64,000 nucleotides of DNA, from the NCBI RefSeq assembly GCF_018402035.1, contig NZ_JAGYJN010000006.1, positions 1 through 64,000 on the forward strand, read 5' to 3'. Positions 24,725-33,803 of the stretch are shown piece after piece (position 1 is the stretch's first letter; each line of letters starts with the position of its first letter). This DNA comes from Roseicyclus sp. Its GTDB lineage: Bacteria; Pseudomonadota; Alphaproteobacteria; Rhodobacterales; Rhodobacteraceae. A model generated the notes under the pieces. It made no database searches. It saw only the letters and a list, made by a program, of their open reading frames with translations, and had not been told where the DNA came from. The position numbers were made by a program, and so were the translations under genes.

Positions 24725-25695
24725 CCGCAACCCTTGCGCCGTTTTTGCGTGATGCGGGCTGGCACGATGCCGTGCAACGGCCATTGGCGGGCGATGCCTC
24801 GGCCCGGCGCTACCTGCGCCTTGCGCGCGGCGATGATCGTGCCATTTTGATGCAAGCCCCGGTTGCCAGCACGCCCGAGCGTGACAGCCTTGCCGCCTTT
24901 CTGCGCATCGGCGCGCATCTGGCAGCACTGGGCCTTTCCGCGCCCCGGATCATCGCCGCTGATTCCGCCTTGGGCCTTATCTTGCTCGAAGATTTCGGCG
25001 ATGCCACGCTTGCGCGCCTGTTACAAACCGACCCGGCCCGCGCCCATGCTGCCTATCTTTGCGCGCAAGATGTGACCGAGGCGCTGGCGCAAGCGGCCCT
25101 TCCCGATTGGATCTCCCGCCCCGATCCAAAGGCACAGGCAAGCATGATCGCGCTGACGCTTGATTTTCTGCCAAAGGGGCATGGTCTGGCCGCGCTTGAA
25201 CCCATGCTTGCCACGGCGCTTGCCGCCCATGCCGATGGCCCCCCGGTCTTGGCTTTGCGCGATTATCACGCCGACAACCTGATCTGGCTGCCCGACCGCC
25301 AAGACACGCGCCGGATCGGGCTTCTCGATTTCCAAGACGCGGTGGCACTGCCCTTGGGCTATGATCTGGCCTCGCTCATCGACGATCCGCGCCGCGACAT
25401 CCCCGCCGATTGGCGCGGCGCGCTGATCGCGCGCTTTGCCGCCAACCACGGCTTGCCGCAAGATCAGGCAAGCGCGCGCATCGCGACACTTTCGCTTTTG
25501 CGCAACCTGCGCATCCTTGGCATTTTCCACCGCTTGGCAGGGCAGGGGGGCAAGCCGCACTATCGCGCCTATCTGCCGCGCACGGGGGCGTTGATCGACC
25601 GCGCCGTGTCCGACCCGGCCTTGGCCGCGTTGCGCCCCGCCGTGGCCGCGTTGCGCGCGCTGACCGCCCCTTGGGCCGAAGGGGCCGCCGCATGA
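24721..25695 (+). CDS. amgK: N-acetylmuramate/N-acetylglucosamine anomeric kinase (AmgK-like)
   Basis: 324-residue aminoglycoside-phosphotransferase-fold kinase (COG3178 type). The Brenner-like catalytic loop is ALRDYHADNLIWL and the metal-binding Asp follows in IGLLDFQDAV. The N-lobe has GDASARRYLRL. Members phosphorylate the anomeric carbon of MurNAc/GlcNAc for UDP-MurNAc salvage, bypassing de novo synthesis and fosfomycin. It is coupled to tsaE and murU by ATGA overlaps, the gene pair defined in Pseudomonas. Function by homology and context. Confidence 0.85.
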   Translation: MTATLAPFLRDAGWHDAVQRPLAGDASARRYLRLARGDDRAILMQAPVASTPERDSLAAFLRIGAHLAALGLSAPRIIAADSALGLILLEDFGDATLARLLQTDPARAHAAYLCAQDVTEALAQAALPDWISRPDPKAQASMIALTLDFLPKGHGLAALEPMLATALAAHADGPPVLALRDYHADNLIWLPDRQDTRRIGLLDFQDAVALPLGYDLASLIDDPRRDIPADWRGALIARFAANHGLPQDQASARIATLSLLRNLRILGIFHRLAGQGGKPHYRAYLPRTGALIDRAVSDPALAALRPAVAALRALTAPWAEGAAA

Positions 25696-26381
25696 CGCCC
25701 GATGTGATGATCTTGGCTGCCGGTTTTGGCACCCGCATGGGCGCGCTGACCGCTGACCGACCCAAACCGCTGATCCCGGTCGCGGGCCGTGCGCTTCTCG
25801 ATCACGCGATTGCCGCCGCGCGCGCAGGGGGCGGCCAGATCGCGGTCAACGCCCATTACCGCGCCGACCAGATCGCGGCACATCTGGCCACGCATCACCC
25901 CGATATCGCGCTCTCGGTCGAGATGCCCGCGATCCTTGATTCCGGCGGCGGCATCAAGCGCGCGCTGCCGCATTTGCGCAGCGATCCCATCGCCACGCTC
26001 AATGCCGATGCCGTCTGGGCCGGACCGCCGCCGTTGTCTGTTCTGACGCAGGCATGGGATGGCGCGCGGATGGGCGCGCTTGTCCTGCTCGTGCCGCGCG
26101 CGCGCGCCACAGGGCGGCAGGGCGGCGGCGATTTCACCCCCGATCCGCAGGGGCGGCTGGCGTGGGACCGCGCCGATACGGGCCTTGTGCATACCGGCGC
26201 GCAACTCATCGCGCCCGCCCTTTTGGCCGATCACCCGGAAGAGGTTTTCTCGCTTCTCGACATTTGGCAAGCGCTGATGGATGCGGGGCGCTTGTTCGGC
26301 GTCACCTATCCCGGCCATTGGGCCGATGTCGGCCACCCCGAGGGCATCGCACAGGCCGAGGCGATGCTGGCCCATGCATAA
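25692..26381 (+). CDS. murU: N-acetylmuramate-1-phosphate uridylyltransferase (MurU-like)
   Basis: 229-residue nucleotidyltransferase with the signature LAAGFGTRMGALTADRPKPL at residues 8-27, LDSGGGIKRAL and NADAVW (metal-binding Asp). It makes UDP-MurNAc from UTP and MurNAc-1-P, the second step of the AmgK/MurU recycling route. ATG 25692 overlaps the amgK stop, and its own stop lies inside the start of addB (8-bp overlap). It lacks the long C-terminal beta-helix of GlmU-type enzymes. Confidence 0.87.
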   Translation: MTPDVMILAAGFGTRMGALTADRPKPLIPVAGRALLDHAIAAARAGGGQIAVNAHYRADQIAAHLATHHPDIALSVEMPAILDSGGGIKRALPHLRSDPIATLNADAVWAGPPPLSVLTQAWDGARMGALVLLVPRARATGRQGGGDFTPDPQGRLAWDRADTGLVHTGAQLIAPALLADHPEEVFSLLDIWQALMDAGRLFGVTYPGHWADVGHPEGIAQAEAMLAHA

Positions 26382-29352
26382 GCTCTTTCCGCCCACCCCC
26401 GGCCCCCGCCTGTTCGCCACCCCCTTGGGTGTCGATTTCTGCGCTGCGCTGATCGACGGGCTCGACCGGCTTTTGACAGGTCAACCGCCCGAGGCCATCG
26501 CGCGCGTCGATCTCTATGTTGCCAATGCCCGGATGGAGCGGCGCTTGCGCACGCTTTACGCACAGCGCGGCGCGGGCTTTTTGCCGCGCATCCGCCCGGT
26601 TTTGGCGCTGGGCGAGGGTGCCGATATCGCGGGTATTCCGGCGGCCATCCCGCCCCTGCGGCTGCGGCTGGAATTGGTCCGCCTGATCGGCGCGCTGCTC
26701 GATCACAATCCCGATCTCGCCCCGCGCGCGGCGCTTTACGATCTGGCCGATAGCCTTGCCGATTTGATGAGCGAAATGTTCGAAGAGGGCGTCAGCCCAT
26801 CAGATATCGCCGCCCTCGACATGGCCGAACATGCCGAGCATTGGCAGCGCGCGCAAAGTTTCCTTAAGATCGTGACCCATTTCATGGCCGACGAGGCGGC
26901 GCTGACCCAAGCCGCGCGCCAAACCCGGATCGTGGCCGCCCTTGCTGCCCGCTGGCGCGACGCCCCCCCCAGCCATCCGGTGATCGTCGCAGGCTCGACC
27001 GGCTCGCGCGGGGCGACCGCGCAGCTGATGACGGCGGTGGCGGGCCTGCCGCAAGGGGCGGTGATCTTGCCCGGGCTTGACCGCGCCATGCCGCGCGATG
27101 TCTGGGCGCGGCTGTTGCAAGACCGCCATGCTGGCCTTGATGGCGAGGATCATCCGCAATACCGGCTTGCCAAATTCGCCGACCGTCTGGGGCTTGATCC
27201 CCATGCCATCCCCGATTGGCCCGCCGCCGCCCGCCCCGTGGATGGGCGCGATGCGCTGGTGTCGCTGGCGCTGCGCCCCGCCCCCGTCACCGATCAATGG
27301 CTGGCCGAGGCACCGGGCTTGCGCGATGTTGGCCCCGCCATGAAGGGCGTCACCCTTCTCGAAGCGCCCAACCCACAGGCCGAGGCGACAGCCATCGCGC
27401 TGCGCCTGCGCCAAGCCGTGGCCGAGGGGCAGCGCGCCGCCATCATCTCGCCCGACCGGGTGCTGACGCGCCAGATCACGGCGGCCTTGGCGCGTTGGGG
27501 TATCCGCCCCGATGACAGCGCGGGCCAACCCCTGTCGCTGGCCCCGCCCGGCCGCTTCTTGCGCCATATCGCAGCGCTTGCCGCGCGCCCCGCCGACCCG
27601 GAAAGCCTCGCGGTGATCCTCAAGCATCCGCTGTGTCACACGGGTCTGGATCGCGGCGATCACCTCAACCGCACCCGCGATCTGGAGTTGCAGCTATTGC
27701 GCCGCATGCCCGGTGTGCCTTCGCGCGCGCGGCTGGTCGATTGGGCGGCCAAGCGCGACAAGGACACAGGCGCGATGGATTGGGTCACCTGGCTTGCCGA
27801 TCACATCTTGGCCCCCGCCGATCCCGCGCCGATCCCCTTGGCCGACCGTGTCGCGCGCCATATCGCGCGGGCCAACGCCCTTGCCGCCGGTCCCGGCCAA
27901 GACGGCAGCGGCGACCTCTACAAGGAAATGGCAGGCGAGGCCGCCGCCGCCCTGATGGCCGAATTGGTGGCCGAAGGCGCGCATGGCGGCCCGATCTCGG
28001 CCATGGATTACCGCGATCTGTTCGATGCGCTGACCCGCGACCGCGAGGTGCGTCAACCGCTTTTCCCCCATGCCGATGTGCTGATCTGGGGCACGCAAGA
28101 GGCCCGCGTCCAAGGGGCCGACCTGTTGATCTGCGCCGGGCTGAACGATGGCATCTGGCCACCCGCGCCCGGTGCCGATCCATGGCTGAACCGCAGCTTG
28201 CGCGCAAAGGTCGGCCTGCGTCTGCCCGACCGGGTGATCGGGCTTTCGGCGCATGATTTCCAACAGGCGATCTGTGCGCCGGAGGTGTGGCTGACCCGCG
28301 CCGCCCGCAATGCCGAGACCGATACCATCCCCTCGCGCTGGCTCAACCGCTTGATCAACCTGATGGAAGGGGCCAGCGACGAGACACGCGCCACCCTCCA
28401 AGCCATGCGCGACCGCGGCACCGCAAGCCTTGCCATGGCCGAGGTGTTGCTAACCCCAACCGCCACGATCCCCTTTGCGCCGCGTCCATCGCCCGCCCCG
28501 CCGCCTGCCGCAAGGCCCAAGCGCCTTGCCTTGACCGAGGTCGAAAAGCTGATCCGCGACCCTTACGCGATCTATGCCACCCATGTGCTTGGCCTGCGCG
28601 CGCTTGATCCCTTGCGCAGCGATCCCGACGCGCGGCTGCGCGGCACGATCTTGCACAAGGTGCTTGAGCTGTTTGTGAAGGAAACGCGCGACGCCCTGCC
28701 GCCCCCGGATGCGGCCTTGGCGCTTTTGATGTCGCTCACCGACCGCGTGCTGGATGATGAGGCGCCGTTCCCTGCCGTCCGCCGCATGTGGCGCGCCCGT
28801 ATGGCACGCGCGGCGGGCTACTTCCTCGAGACCGAGATTACCCGCCGCCAGCGCGGCGCGCCCTTGGCCCCCGAGGCGAAATCGGAATGGCTGGTTCCCG
28901 GCACCGGCGTCACGCTGGTGGGCAAGGCTGACCGCATCGACCAGATGCAAGATGGCCGTTTTGCCATCTATGACTACAAAACCGGCGCGCCGCCTACGGC
29001 CGAGCAGCAAGAGTTTTTCAACAAGCAACTCTGGATCGAGGCGCTGATGGTGGCCGCCGGCTGTTTTGGCCTGCCCAAGGGCAGTGTCGCGGGCCATATC
29101 GCCTATATCGGCCTTGGCGCAAATCCCGACATCGTTGCCCATGATCCCAGTGCCGGTGAACTGGCCGAAATGGCCGCGCGGCTTAGCAAGCGGCTTTTGC
29201 ATATGCATGATCCCGATTGGGGTTTTTCGGCCCGCCGCGCCGTGCCCGACACGCGTTTCAAGGGCGATTTCGACCAGCTTGCCCGCTATGGCGAATGGGA
29301 TGAAACCGATGCGCCCCTGATCATCCGCTTGGGCCAAGGCGGTGACGCATGA
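26374..29352 (+). CDS. addB: Double-strand break repair protein AddB
   Basis: 992-residue subunit of the AddAB helicase-nuclease that resects DNA ends for RecA and recognises Chi-like sites. The N-terminal inactivated helicase region (LYVANARMERRLRTLY…) is followed by the C-terminal PD-(D/E)xK nuclease (GKADRIDQMQDGRFAIYDYKTG, with D and K of the active site; QLWIEALM). ATG 26374 gives the usual start and overlaps murU. It is followed immediately by addA (ATGA overlap). The length fits alphaproteobacterial AddB. Confidence 0.94.
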   Translation: MHKLFPPTPGPRLFATPLGVDFCAALIDGLDRLLTGQPPEAIARVDLYVANARMERRLRTLYAQRGAGFLPRIRPVLALGEGADIAGIPAAIPPLRLRLELVRLIGALLDHNPDLAPRAALYDLADSLADLMSEMFEEGVSPSDIAALDMAEHAEHWQRAQSFLKIVTHFMADEAALTQAARQTRIVAALAARWRDAPPSHPVIVAGSTGSRGATAQLMTAVAGLPQGAVILPGLDRAMPRDVWARLLQDRHAGLDGEDHPQYRLAKFADRLGLDPHAIPDWPAAARPVDGRDALVSLALRPAPVTDQWLAEAPGLRDVGPAMKGVTLLEAPNPQAEATAIALRLRQAVAEGQRAAIISPDRVLTRQITAALARWGIRPDDSAGQPLSLAPPGRFLRHIAALAARPADPESLAVILKHPLCHTGLDRGDHLNRTRDLELQLLRRMPGVPSRARLVDWAAKRDKDTGAMDWVTWLADHILAPADPAPIPLADRVARHIARANALAAGPGQDGSGDLYKEMAGEAAAALMAELVAEGAHGGPISAMDYRDLFDALTRDREVRQPLFPHADVLIWGTQEARVQGADLLICAGLNDGIWPPAPGADPWLNRSLRAKVGLRLPDRVIGLSAHDFQQAICAPEVWLTRAARNAETDTIPSRWLNRLINLMEGASDETRATLQAMRDRGTASLAMAEVLLTPTATIPFAPRPSPAPPPAARPKRLALTEVEKLIRDPYAIYATHVLGLRALDPLRSDPDARLRGTILHKVLELFVKETRDALPPPDAALALLMSLTDRVLDDEAPFPAVRRMWRARMARAAGYFLETEITRRQRGAPLAPEAKSEWLVPGTGVTLVGKADRIDQMQDGRFAIYDYKTGAPPTAEQQEFFNKQLWIEALMVAAGCFGLPKGSVAGHIAYIGLGANPDIVAHDPSAGELAEMAARLSKRLLHMHDPDWGFSARRAVPDTRFKGDFDQLARYGEWDETDAPLIIRLGQGGDA

Positions 29353-32300
29353 ACGAGGCAAGCCGCGCCCAGATCAACGCCGCAGCCCCCGCCACCTCGG
29401 TCTGGCTTTCGGCCAATGCCGGGTCGGGCAAGACCCGCGTGCTGACCGACCGCGTCGCGCGGCTCTTGCTGCAAGGCGTCGGCCCCGAACGCATCTTGTG
29501 CCTGACCTATACCAAGGCCGCCGCGATGGAGATGCAGAACCGCCTGTTCAAGCGCTTGGGCGAATGGGCGATGATGCCTGACGCCAAGCTGCGCGCGGCG
29601 CTGCAAGAGATCGGCGAGGATGCGATTGACCCCGACCGGCTGGGGCGCGCGCGCACGCTTTTTGCCCGCGCGATCGAGGCACCGGGCGGCCTCAAAATCC
29701 AGACCATCCATTCCTTCTGTGCCACGGTTCTGCGCCGCTTCCCGCTCGAGGCGGGCGTCAGCCCCGGTTTCACCGAGATTGATGAGCGCGTGCAGGCCCG
29801 GCTGATCGCCGATCTGCTCGATGATATGGCCGACAGCACGGCGGCGGATGCCATCGACACCATCGCCGATCTGCTCTCCGATGATGATGGGTTGCGCAAA
29901 CTGGCCCGCGCCGTGGCAGGCGCGCAAGATGCGCTGGCCGATCCTTGGGATTGGGCGGCGATCTGCGATTGGGCGGGGATCGCCCCCGATCTGACCGAGG
30001 ATCAGGTGATCGCCACGGCATTGGATGGCGGCGAGGGCGATCTTGCCACGGCGTTGGTCGCCCATCTCGACCACGCAGTCACCACACAGGCCAAGCTGGC
30101 CGCGCGGCTTGGCACCATGCCATGGGCGGCGATGCGGCTGTCCGATCTGGCCACGCTCGAGGCTGCCTGCCTGACCATGTCGGGCGAAAAGGAAGGCACG
30201 CCCAAATCCTTTGCCAGCGCCAAGGTGCGCGCCGCGATGGGCCCCGATCTTGTCGCGGCCTATGACGCCTTGGCCGAACGTGTGGCCGATGCCCGCCCCC
30301 TGCGCCTTGGGCTGATGACCGCGCGCCGAACCCATGCGCTGCACCGTTTCGCGGCCGCTTTTCTACCCCGCTACGCACAGGCCAAGGCGCTGCGCGGCTG
30401 GCTTGATTTCGACGATCTGATCCGCGCCACACGGCGGCTTTTGACCACCGAAAAGATGGCCCAATGGGTGCTCTTTCGCCTCGACGGCGGGATCGACCAT
30501 ATCCTTGTCGATGAGGCGCAAGATACCAGCCCCGCCCAGTGGGAGATCGTCAAGACACTCGCCGCCGAGTTTGCCGCAGGCGAGGGTGCCCGCCCCGAGA
30601 TTGCCCGCACCATCTTTGTCGTGGGTGACAAGAAACAGTCGATCTATTCCTTCCAAGGGGCCGATCCCAAGGGGTTCGACCTGATGCGCGACCATTTCGC
30701 CGCGCGTCTGTCGCAGGTGGATATGCCCTTTCACCCCGGCGAATTGCTCTATTCCTTCCGCTCGGCCCCGGTGATCTTGTCGCTGGTCGACCGGGTGGCC
30801 AATGGCGCGGGCGCGCCCGGTGTCGGCCCCGATGTGCTGCACAAAGCCTATCACGGCACCCGCCCCGGCCGCGTCGATCTTTGGCCCGCCATCCCCGAGA
30901 CGCCCAAGCGCGAGAAAGTGGCGTGGGAAGACCCCCAAGACCTTGTGACCGCCGATCACCATACCAGCCTTTTGGCCAATGCCATCGCCGCGCGCATCGC
31001 CGCGATGCTCGCCGCGGGTGAGCCGATCATGGTCAAAGACGAACGCCGCGCGGTCACGGCGGGCGATATCTTGATCTTGGTCCAGCGCCGCTCTGGCCTG
31101 TTTCACAAGATCATCGCCGCGCTCAAAACCGCCGAATTGCCCGTGGCGGGGGTGGACCGCGCCGCCATCGCCGAGCCTTTGGCCGTCAAGGATCTGATCG
31201 CGCTCATGCGCTTTCTGGCCCTGCCCGAGGATGATCTGTCGCTGGCCACCTTGCTGCGCTCACCCATCTGCGGCTGGGATGAAGCCGCGCTTTACGATCT
31301 GGCCCAGCCGCGTGCGCAAGGTGCCTTTCTCTGGGAGGTGCTGCGCAAATCCGAACAGCGCTGGCCGGAAACCGTCGCCATGCTGCGCGATCTGCGCGAT
31401 CGGGCCGATTTCCTGCGCCCCTATGACCTGCTTGAGCGCGCGCTCATCGATCATGGCGCGCGCTTGGCCTTGATCGCGCGCCTTGGCCCCGAGGCTGAGG
31501 ATGCCATCGCCGCCATGCTCGACCAAGCGCTGGCCTACGAGGCGATGGAGGTGCCAAGCCTGACGGGGTTCGTCGGCTGGCTTGAGGCGGGCGAGGTGAC
31601 GGTGAAACGCGATCTGGCCAAACCCAATGGCCAAATCCGCGTGATGACCGTGCATGGCGCCAAGGGGCTCGAGGCACCGGTGGTCTTTTTGCCCGATACC
31701 GCGATCCCGCATCATGGCGGCGGCAACCGGATCGATCTGATCACAGCCGATGATGGCCCCTGCCTTTGGCCGCGCGCCGATAGCGCCACGGCCGCCGTGC
31801 GCGCCGCACTTGCCGCCCGCGCACAAGCGCAAGAAGAAGAGCGCAATCGCCTGCTCTATGTGGCCATGACACGCGCCGAAAGCTGGCTGATCGTGGCCGC
31901 TGCGGGCAAGGTGACCAACAAAGATCCCGATCCCACCCAAAGCTGGTATGCCGCTGTCGCCGATGCCTTGCAGGCCAGCGCCGCCACACCCTATGCGCCG
32001 CCTGAAATTCCGGGCGATGGTGGCTTGCGCCTGCAATCGGGCGATTGGTCGCCCATCACCACCCCCGCCGACCCGTCGCCGCCCAAGATCATCTTGCCCG
32101 ATTGGGCCATCACCCCCGCCCCAGCCGCGCGCCGGGCCGAGCAGGGGCGCAGCCCCTCGGACCTTGGCGGCGCCAAGATCATGGCCGGTGCCGATGAGGG
32201 GCTGGCCGAGGCTGCGGCGCTGCGCCGGGGGCGGTTGATCCATTTGCTCTTTGAGCATCTCCCCCTGATCCCGCCTGCGGGCTGGGCCGCCGCCGCCCCC

Positions 32301-32729
32301 GCGATCCTTGCCCGCGAACCGGGCGGGGTGCCGCCCGATGAGGTGACGGAATTGCTGGCAGAAGCCGTGGCAAATCTGACCGATCCGGCATTGGCCCATC
32401 TTTTCGCCGCTGATACGCTGGCCGAGGTGACGCTGACCGCCGACACCCCGGCGCTGGGCGGGCAGATGCTTGGTGTCATCGACCGGCTTGTGGTCTCAGA
32501 TACCCGCGTGCTGGCAGTTGATTTCAAGACCAACGCCGCCATCCCCCCCGGCCCCGCCATGGTGCCAGAGGGGCTTTTGCGCCAAATGGGGGCCTATGCC
32601 GCGATGCTTGGCGCAATCTATCCCGACCGACGGATCGACACCGCGATCTTGTGGACCCGCACCGCAACGCTCATGCCCTTGCCCGGCCCGCTGGTCGCTG
32701 CGGCACTGACGCGCGCGGGCGGTCCTTGA
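29349..32729 (+). CDS. addA: AddA helicase-nuclease
   Basis: 1126-residue UvrD-like superfamily 1A helicase fused to a RecB-type nuclease. Walker A is [16 protein letters not shown] (about residues 18-33), motif II is [14 protein letters not shown], motif III is [17 protein letters not shown], and the late helicase motif is [16 protein letters not shown]. The nuclease end has [11 protein letters not shown] perfect AGGGGC-GCA-GCCCCT palindrome sits in the linker before the nuclease (32143-32157), read in frame as part of [11 protein letters not shown]. It is coupled to addB and followed by trxA, an order common in alphaproteobacteria. Confidence 0.95.
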   Translation: MNEASRAQINAAAPATSVWLSANAGSGKTRVLTDRVARLLLQGVGPERILCLTYTKAAAMEMQNRLFKRLGEWAMMPDAKLRAALQEIGEDAIDPDRLGRARTLFARAIEAPGGLKIQTIHSFCATVLRRFPLEAGVSPGFTEIDERVQARLIADLLDDMADSTAADAIDTIADLLSDDDGLRKLARAVAGAQDALADPWDWAAICDWAGIAPDLTEDQVIATALDGGEGDLATALVAHLDHAVTTQAKLAARLGTMPWAAMRLSDLATLEAACLTMSGEKEGTPKSFASAKVRAAMGPDLVAAYDALAERVADARPLRLGLMTARRTHALHRFAAAFLPRYAQAKALRGWLDFDDLIRATRRLLTTEKMAQWVLFRLDGGIDHILVDEAQDTSPAQWEIVKTLAAEFAAGEGARPEIARTIFVVGDKKQSIYSFQGADPKGFDLMRDHFAARLSQVDMPFHPGELLYSFRSAPVILSLVDRVANGAGAPGVGPDVLHKAYHGTRPGRVDLWPAIPETPKREKVAWEDPQDLVTADHHTSLLANAIAARIAAMLAAGEPIMVKDERRAVTAGDILILVQRRSGLFHKIIAALKTAELPVAGVDRAAIAEPLAVKDLIALMRFLALPEDDLSLATLLRSPICGWDEAALYDLAQPRAQGAFLWEVLRKSEQRWPETVAMLRDLRDRADFLRPYDLLERALIDHGARLALIARLGPEAEDAIAAMLDQALAYEAMEVPSLTGFVGWLEAGEVTVKRDLAKPNGQIRVMTVHGAKGLEAPVVFLPDTAIPHHGGGNRIDLITADDGPCLWPRADSATAAVRAALAARAQAQEEERNRLLYVAMTRAESWLIVAAAGKVTNKDPDPTQSWYAAVADALQASAATPYAPPEIPGDGGLRLQSGDWSPITTPADPSPPKIILPDWAITPAPAARRAEQGRSPSDLGGAKIMAGADEGLAEAAALRRGRLIHLLFEHLPLIPPAGWAAAAPAILAREPGGVPPDEVTELLAEAVANLTDPALAHLFAADTLAEVTLTADTPALGGQMLGVIDRLVVSDTRVLAVDFKTNAAIPPGPAMVPEGLLRQMGAYAAMLGAIYPDRRIDTAILWTRTATLMPLPGPLVAAALTRAGGP

Positions 32730-32790
32730 CCCTGCGGCGCGCCATCCTTACCTTCCCACCTCGATCCCATTCGCCAGGAGGGCATATGCC

Positions 32791-33111
32791 ATGGCCACAC
32801 ACGCCGTTTCCGATGCTACATTCGACGCCGAAGTGCGCCAGTCCGATATCCCCGTCGTGGTGGATTTCTGGGCCGAATGGTGCGGCCCCTGCAAACAGAT
32901 CGGCCCAGCCCTCGAAGAGCTGTCCGAGGAATATGCCGGTCGCGTCAAGATCGTGAAGGTCAATGTCGACGAAAACCCGCAAGCCCCCATGCAGATGGGC
33001 GTGCGTGGCATCCCCGCCTTGTTCATGTTCAAGGATGGCGAAGTCGTCTCCAACAAGATCGGCGCAGCGCCCAAGGCCGCGCTGCAAAAATGGATCGACG
33101 ACGCGGTCTGA
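32791..33111 (+). CDS. trxA: Thioredoxin
   Basis: 106-residue cytoplasmic thioredoxin with active site WCGPCK (Cys31, Cys34), preceded by VVVDFWAE, and the cis-Pro loop [11 protein letters not shown]. The start ATG 32791 is led by AGGAGGGC 10-12 nt upstream. It is the last gene of the tsaE-to-addA run and is closed by a textbook terminator at 33132-33163. The intergenic gap to addA is 61 bp, so it may have its own promoter. Confidence 0.96.
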   Translation: MATHAVSDATFDAEVRQSDIPVVVDFWAEWCGPCKQIGPALEELSEEYAGRVKIVKVNVDENPQAPMQMGVRGIPALFMFKDGEVVSNKIGAAPKAALQKWIDDAV

Positions 33112-33131
33112 TACCGCGCGCGGCTATCGCT

Positions 33132-33163
33132 GAAAGGCGCCCCTTGGGGCGCCTTTCTTTTTG
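33132..33163 (+). terminator. Rho-independent terminator of trxA
   Basis: A perfect 12-bp stem (GAAAGGCGCCCC / GGGGCGCCTTTC) with a TT apex, then a T-run. Confidence 0.9.
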
Positions 33164-33170
33164 CATCTGC

Positions 33171-33521
33171 TCAATAGCGATGGGGCAGGGCGAATTCCGC
33201 GCCATCTAAATTGATGATCCGTGTGGCATAAACCTCGCGCGGGCCGTCATCATCGACGCGACCGATCACTGTGATCATCTCGCCCTGTGCCGCAGGCACC
33301 CTGTTCGGCCCGACATAGACCGGCACCTGTCCGCTGGCATCTGACAAGATGAATTCATCCTCATCCGTGATCCGCAGAACGACACCGCGCAACATGACCT
33401 CTTGTCCGGGTCGCAGCGCCCCGATCTCGGTCAGCGCCATATCGCCTTGGCCCATCGCCGCCGGGGCAAGCGCCGCCAGCCCCATGGCAAAAAGGGTCGC
33501 TTTCGCCAATATACGCCGCAT
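33171..33521 (-). CDS. Periplasmic OB-fold (BOF/YgiW-like) protein
   Basis: 116-residue secreted protein. The signal peptide is RRILAKATLFAMGLAALAPAAMGQ, with AMGQ as cleavage region. The mature part is one small beta-barrel (VMLRGVVLRITDEDEFILSDASGQVPVYVG…EMITVIGRVDDD) that fits the bacterial OB-fold group related to YgiW/YdeI. Start ATG 33521; the longer frame would begin in the preceding small gene. It is probably co-transcribed with the 52-residue membrane peptide gene 11 bp upstream. The ligand is unknown. Confidence 0.78.
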   Translation of the reverse strand: MRRILAKATLFAMGLAALAPAAMGQGDMALTEIGALRPGQEVMLRGVVLRITDEDEFILSDASGQVPVYVGPNRVPAAQGEMITVIGRVDDDGPREVYATRIINLDGAEFALPHRY

Positions 33522-33532
33522 CGGCACCCTCA

Positions 33533-33691
33533 CTAATCCAAGGCCAAAAGCAACAAGATCAGCGCAGCAACCCCCATGGCCACCAGCGCCCAACGCGGTA
33601 AGGTCAGGGTCACATCCGCCCGCAACCAAGCCGCAATGTCATGGCCGCGCTGATTTGGGGTCGCCCCCGCTCTTGTCTTGTCCTGTGTCAT
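33533..33691 (-). CDS. Small single-pass membrane protein (52 residues)
   Basis: Frame from ATG 33691 to TAG 33533-33535. It has a polar basic N-terminus (TQDKTRAGATPNQRGHDIAAWLRAD) and one C-terminal membrane helix (WALVAMGVAALILLLLALD). A GGGG site lies about 8 nt before the ATG. The gap to the OB-fold gene is only 11 bp and both are on the minus strand, which supports a real two-gene unit. No family is known to me. Confidence 0.55.
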   Translation of the reverse strand: MTQDKTRAGATPNQRGHDIAAWLRADVTLTLPRWALVAMGVAALILLLLALD

Positions 33692-33803
33692 CGCCAAACA
33701 CCCCGCTTGTTAAACCGCCGTCGCAGCAGAGGTGGCGGCGCGGAGCCTTGGCGACAAGCGGCCCCCTCGCGATCTATGCGATAGGAAAAAGCTAAGGAGT
33801 GGC

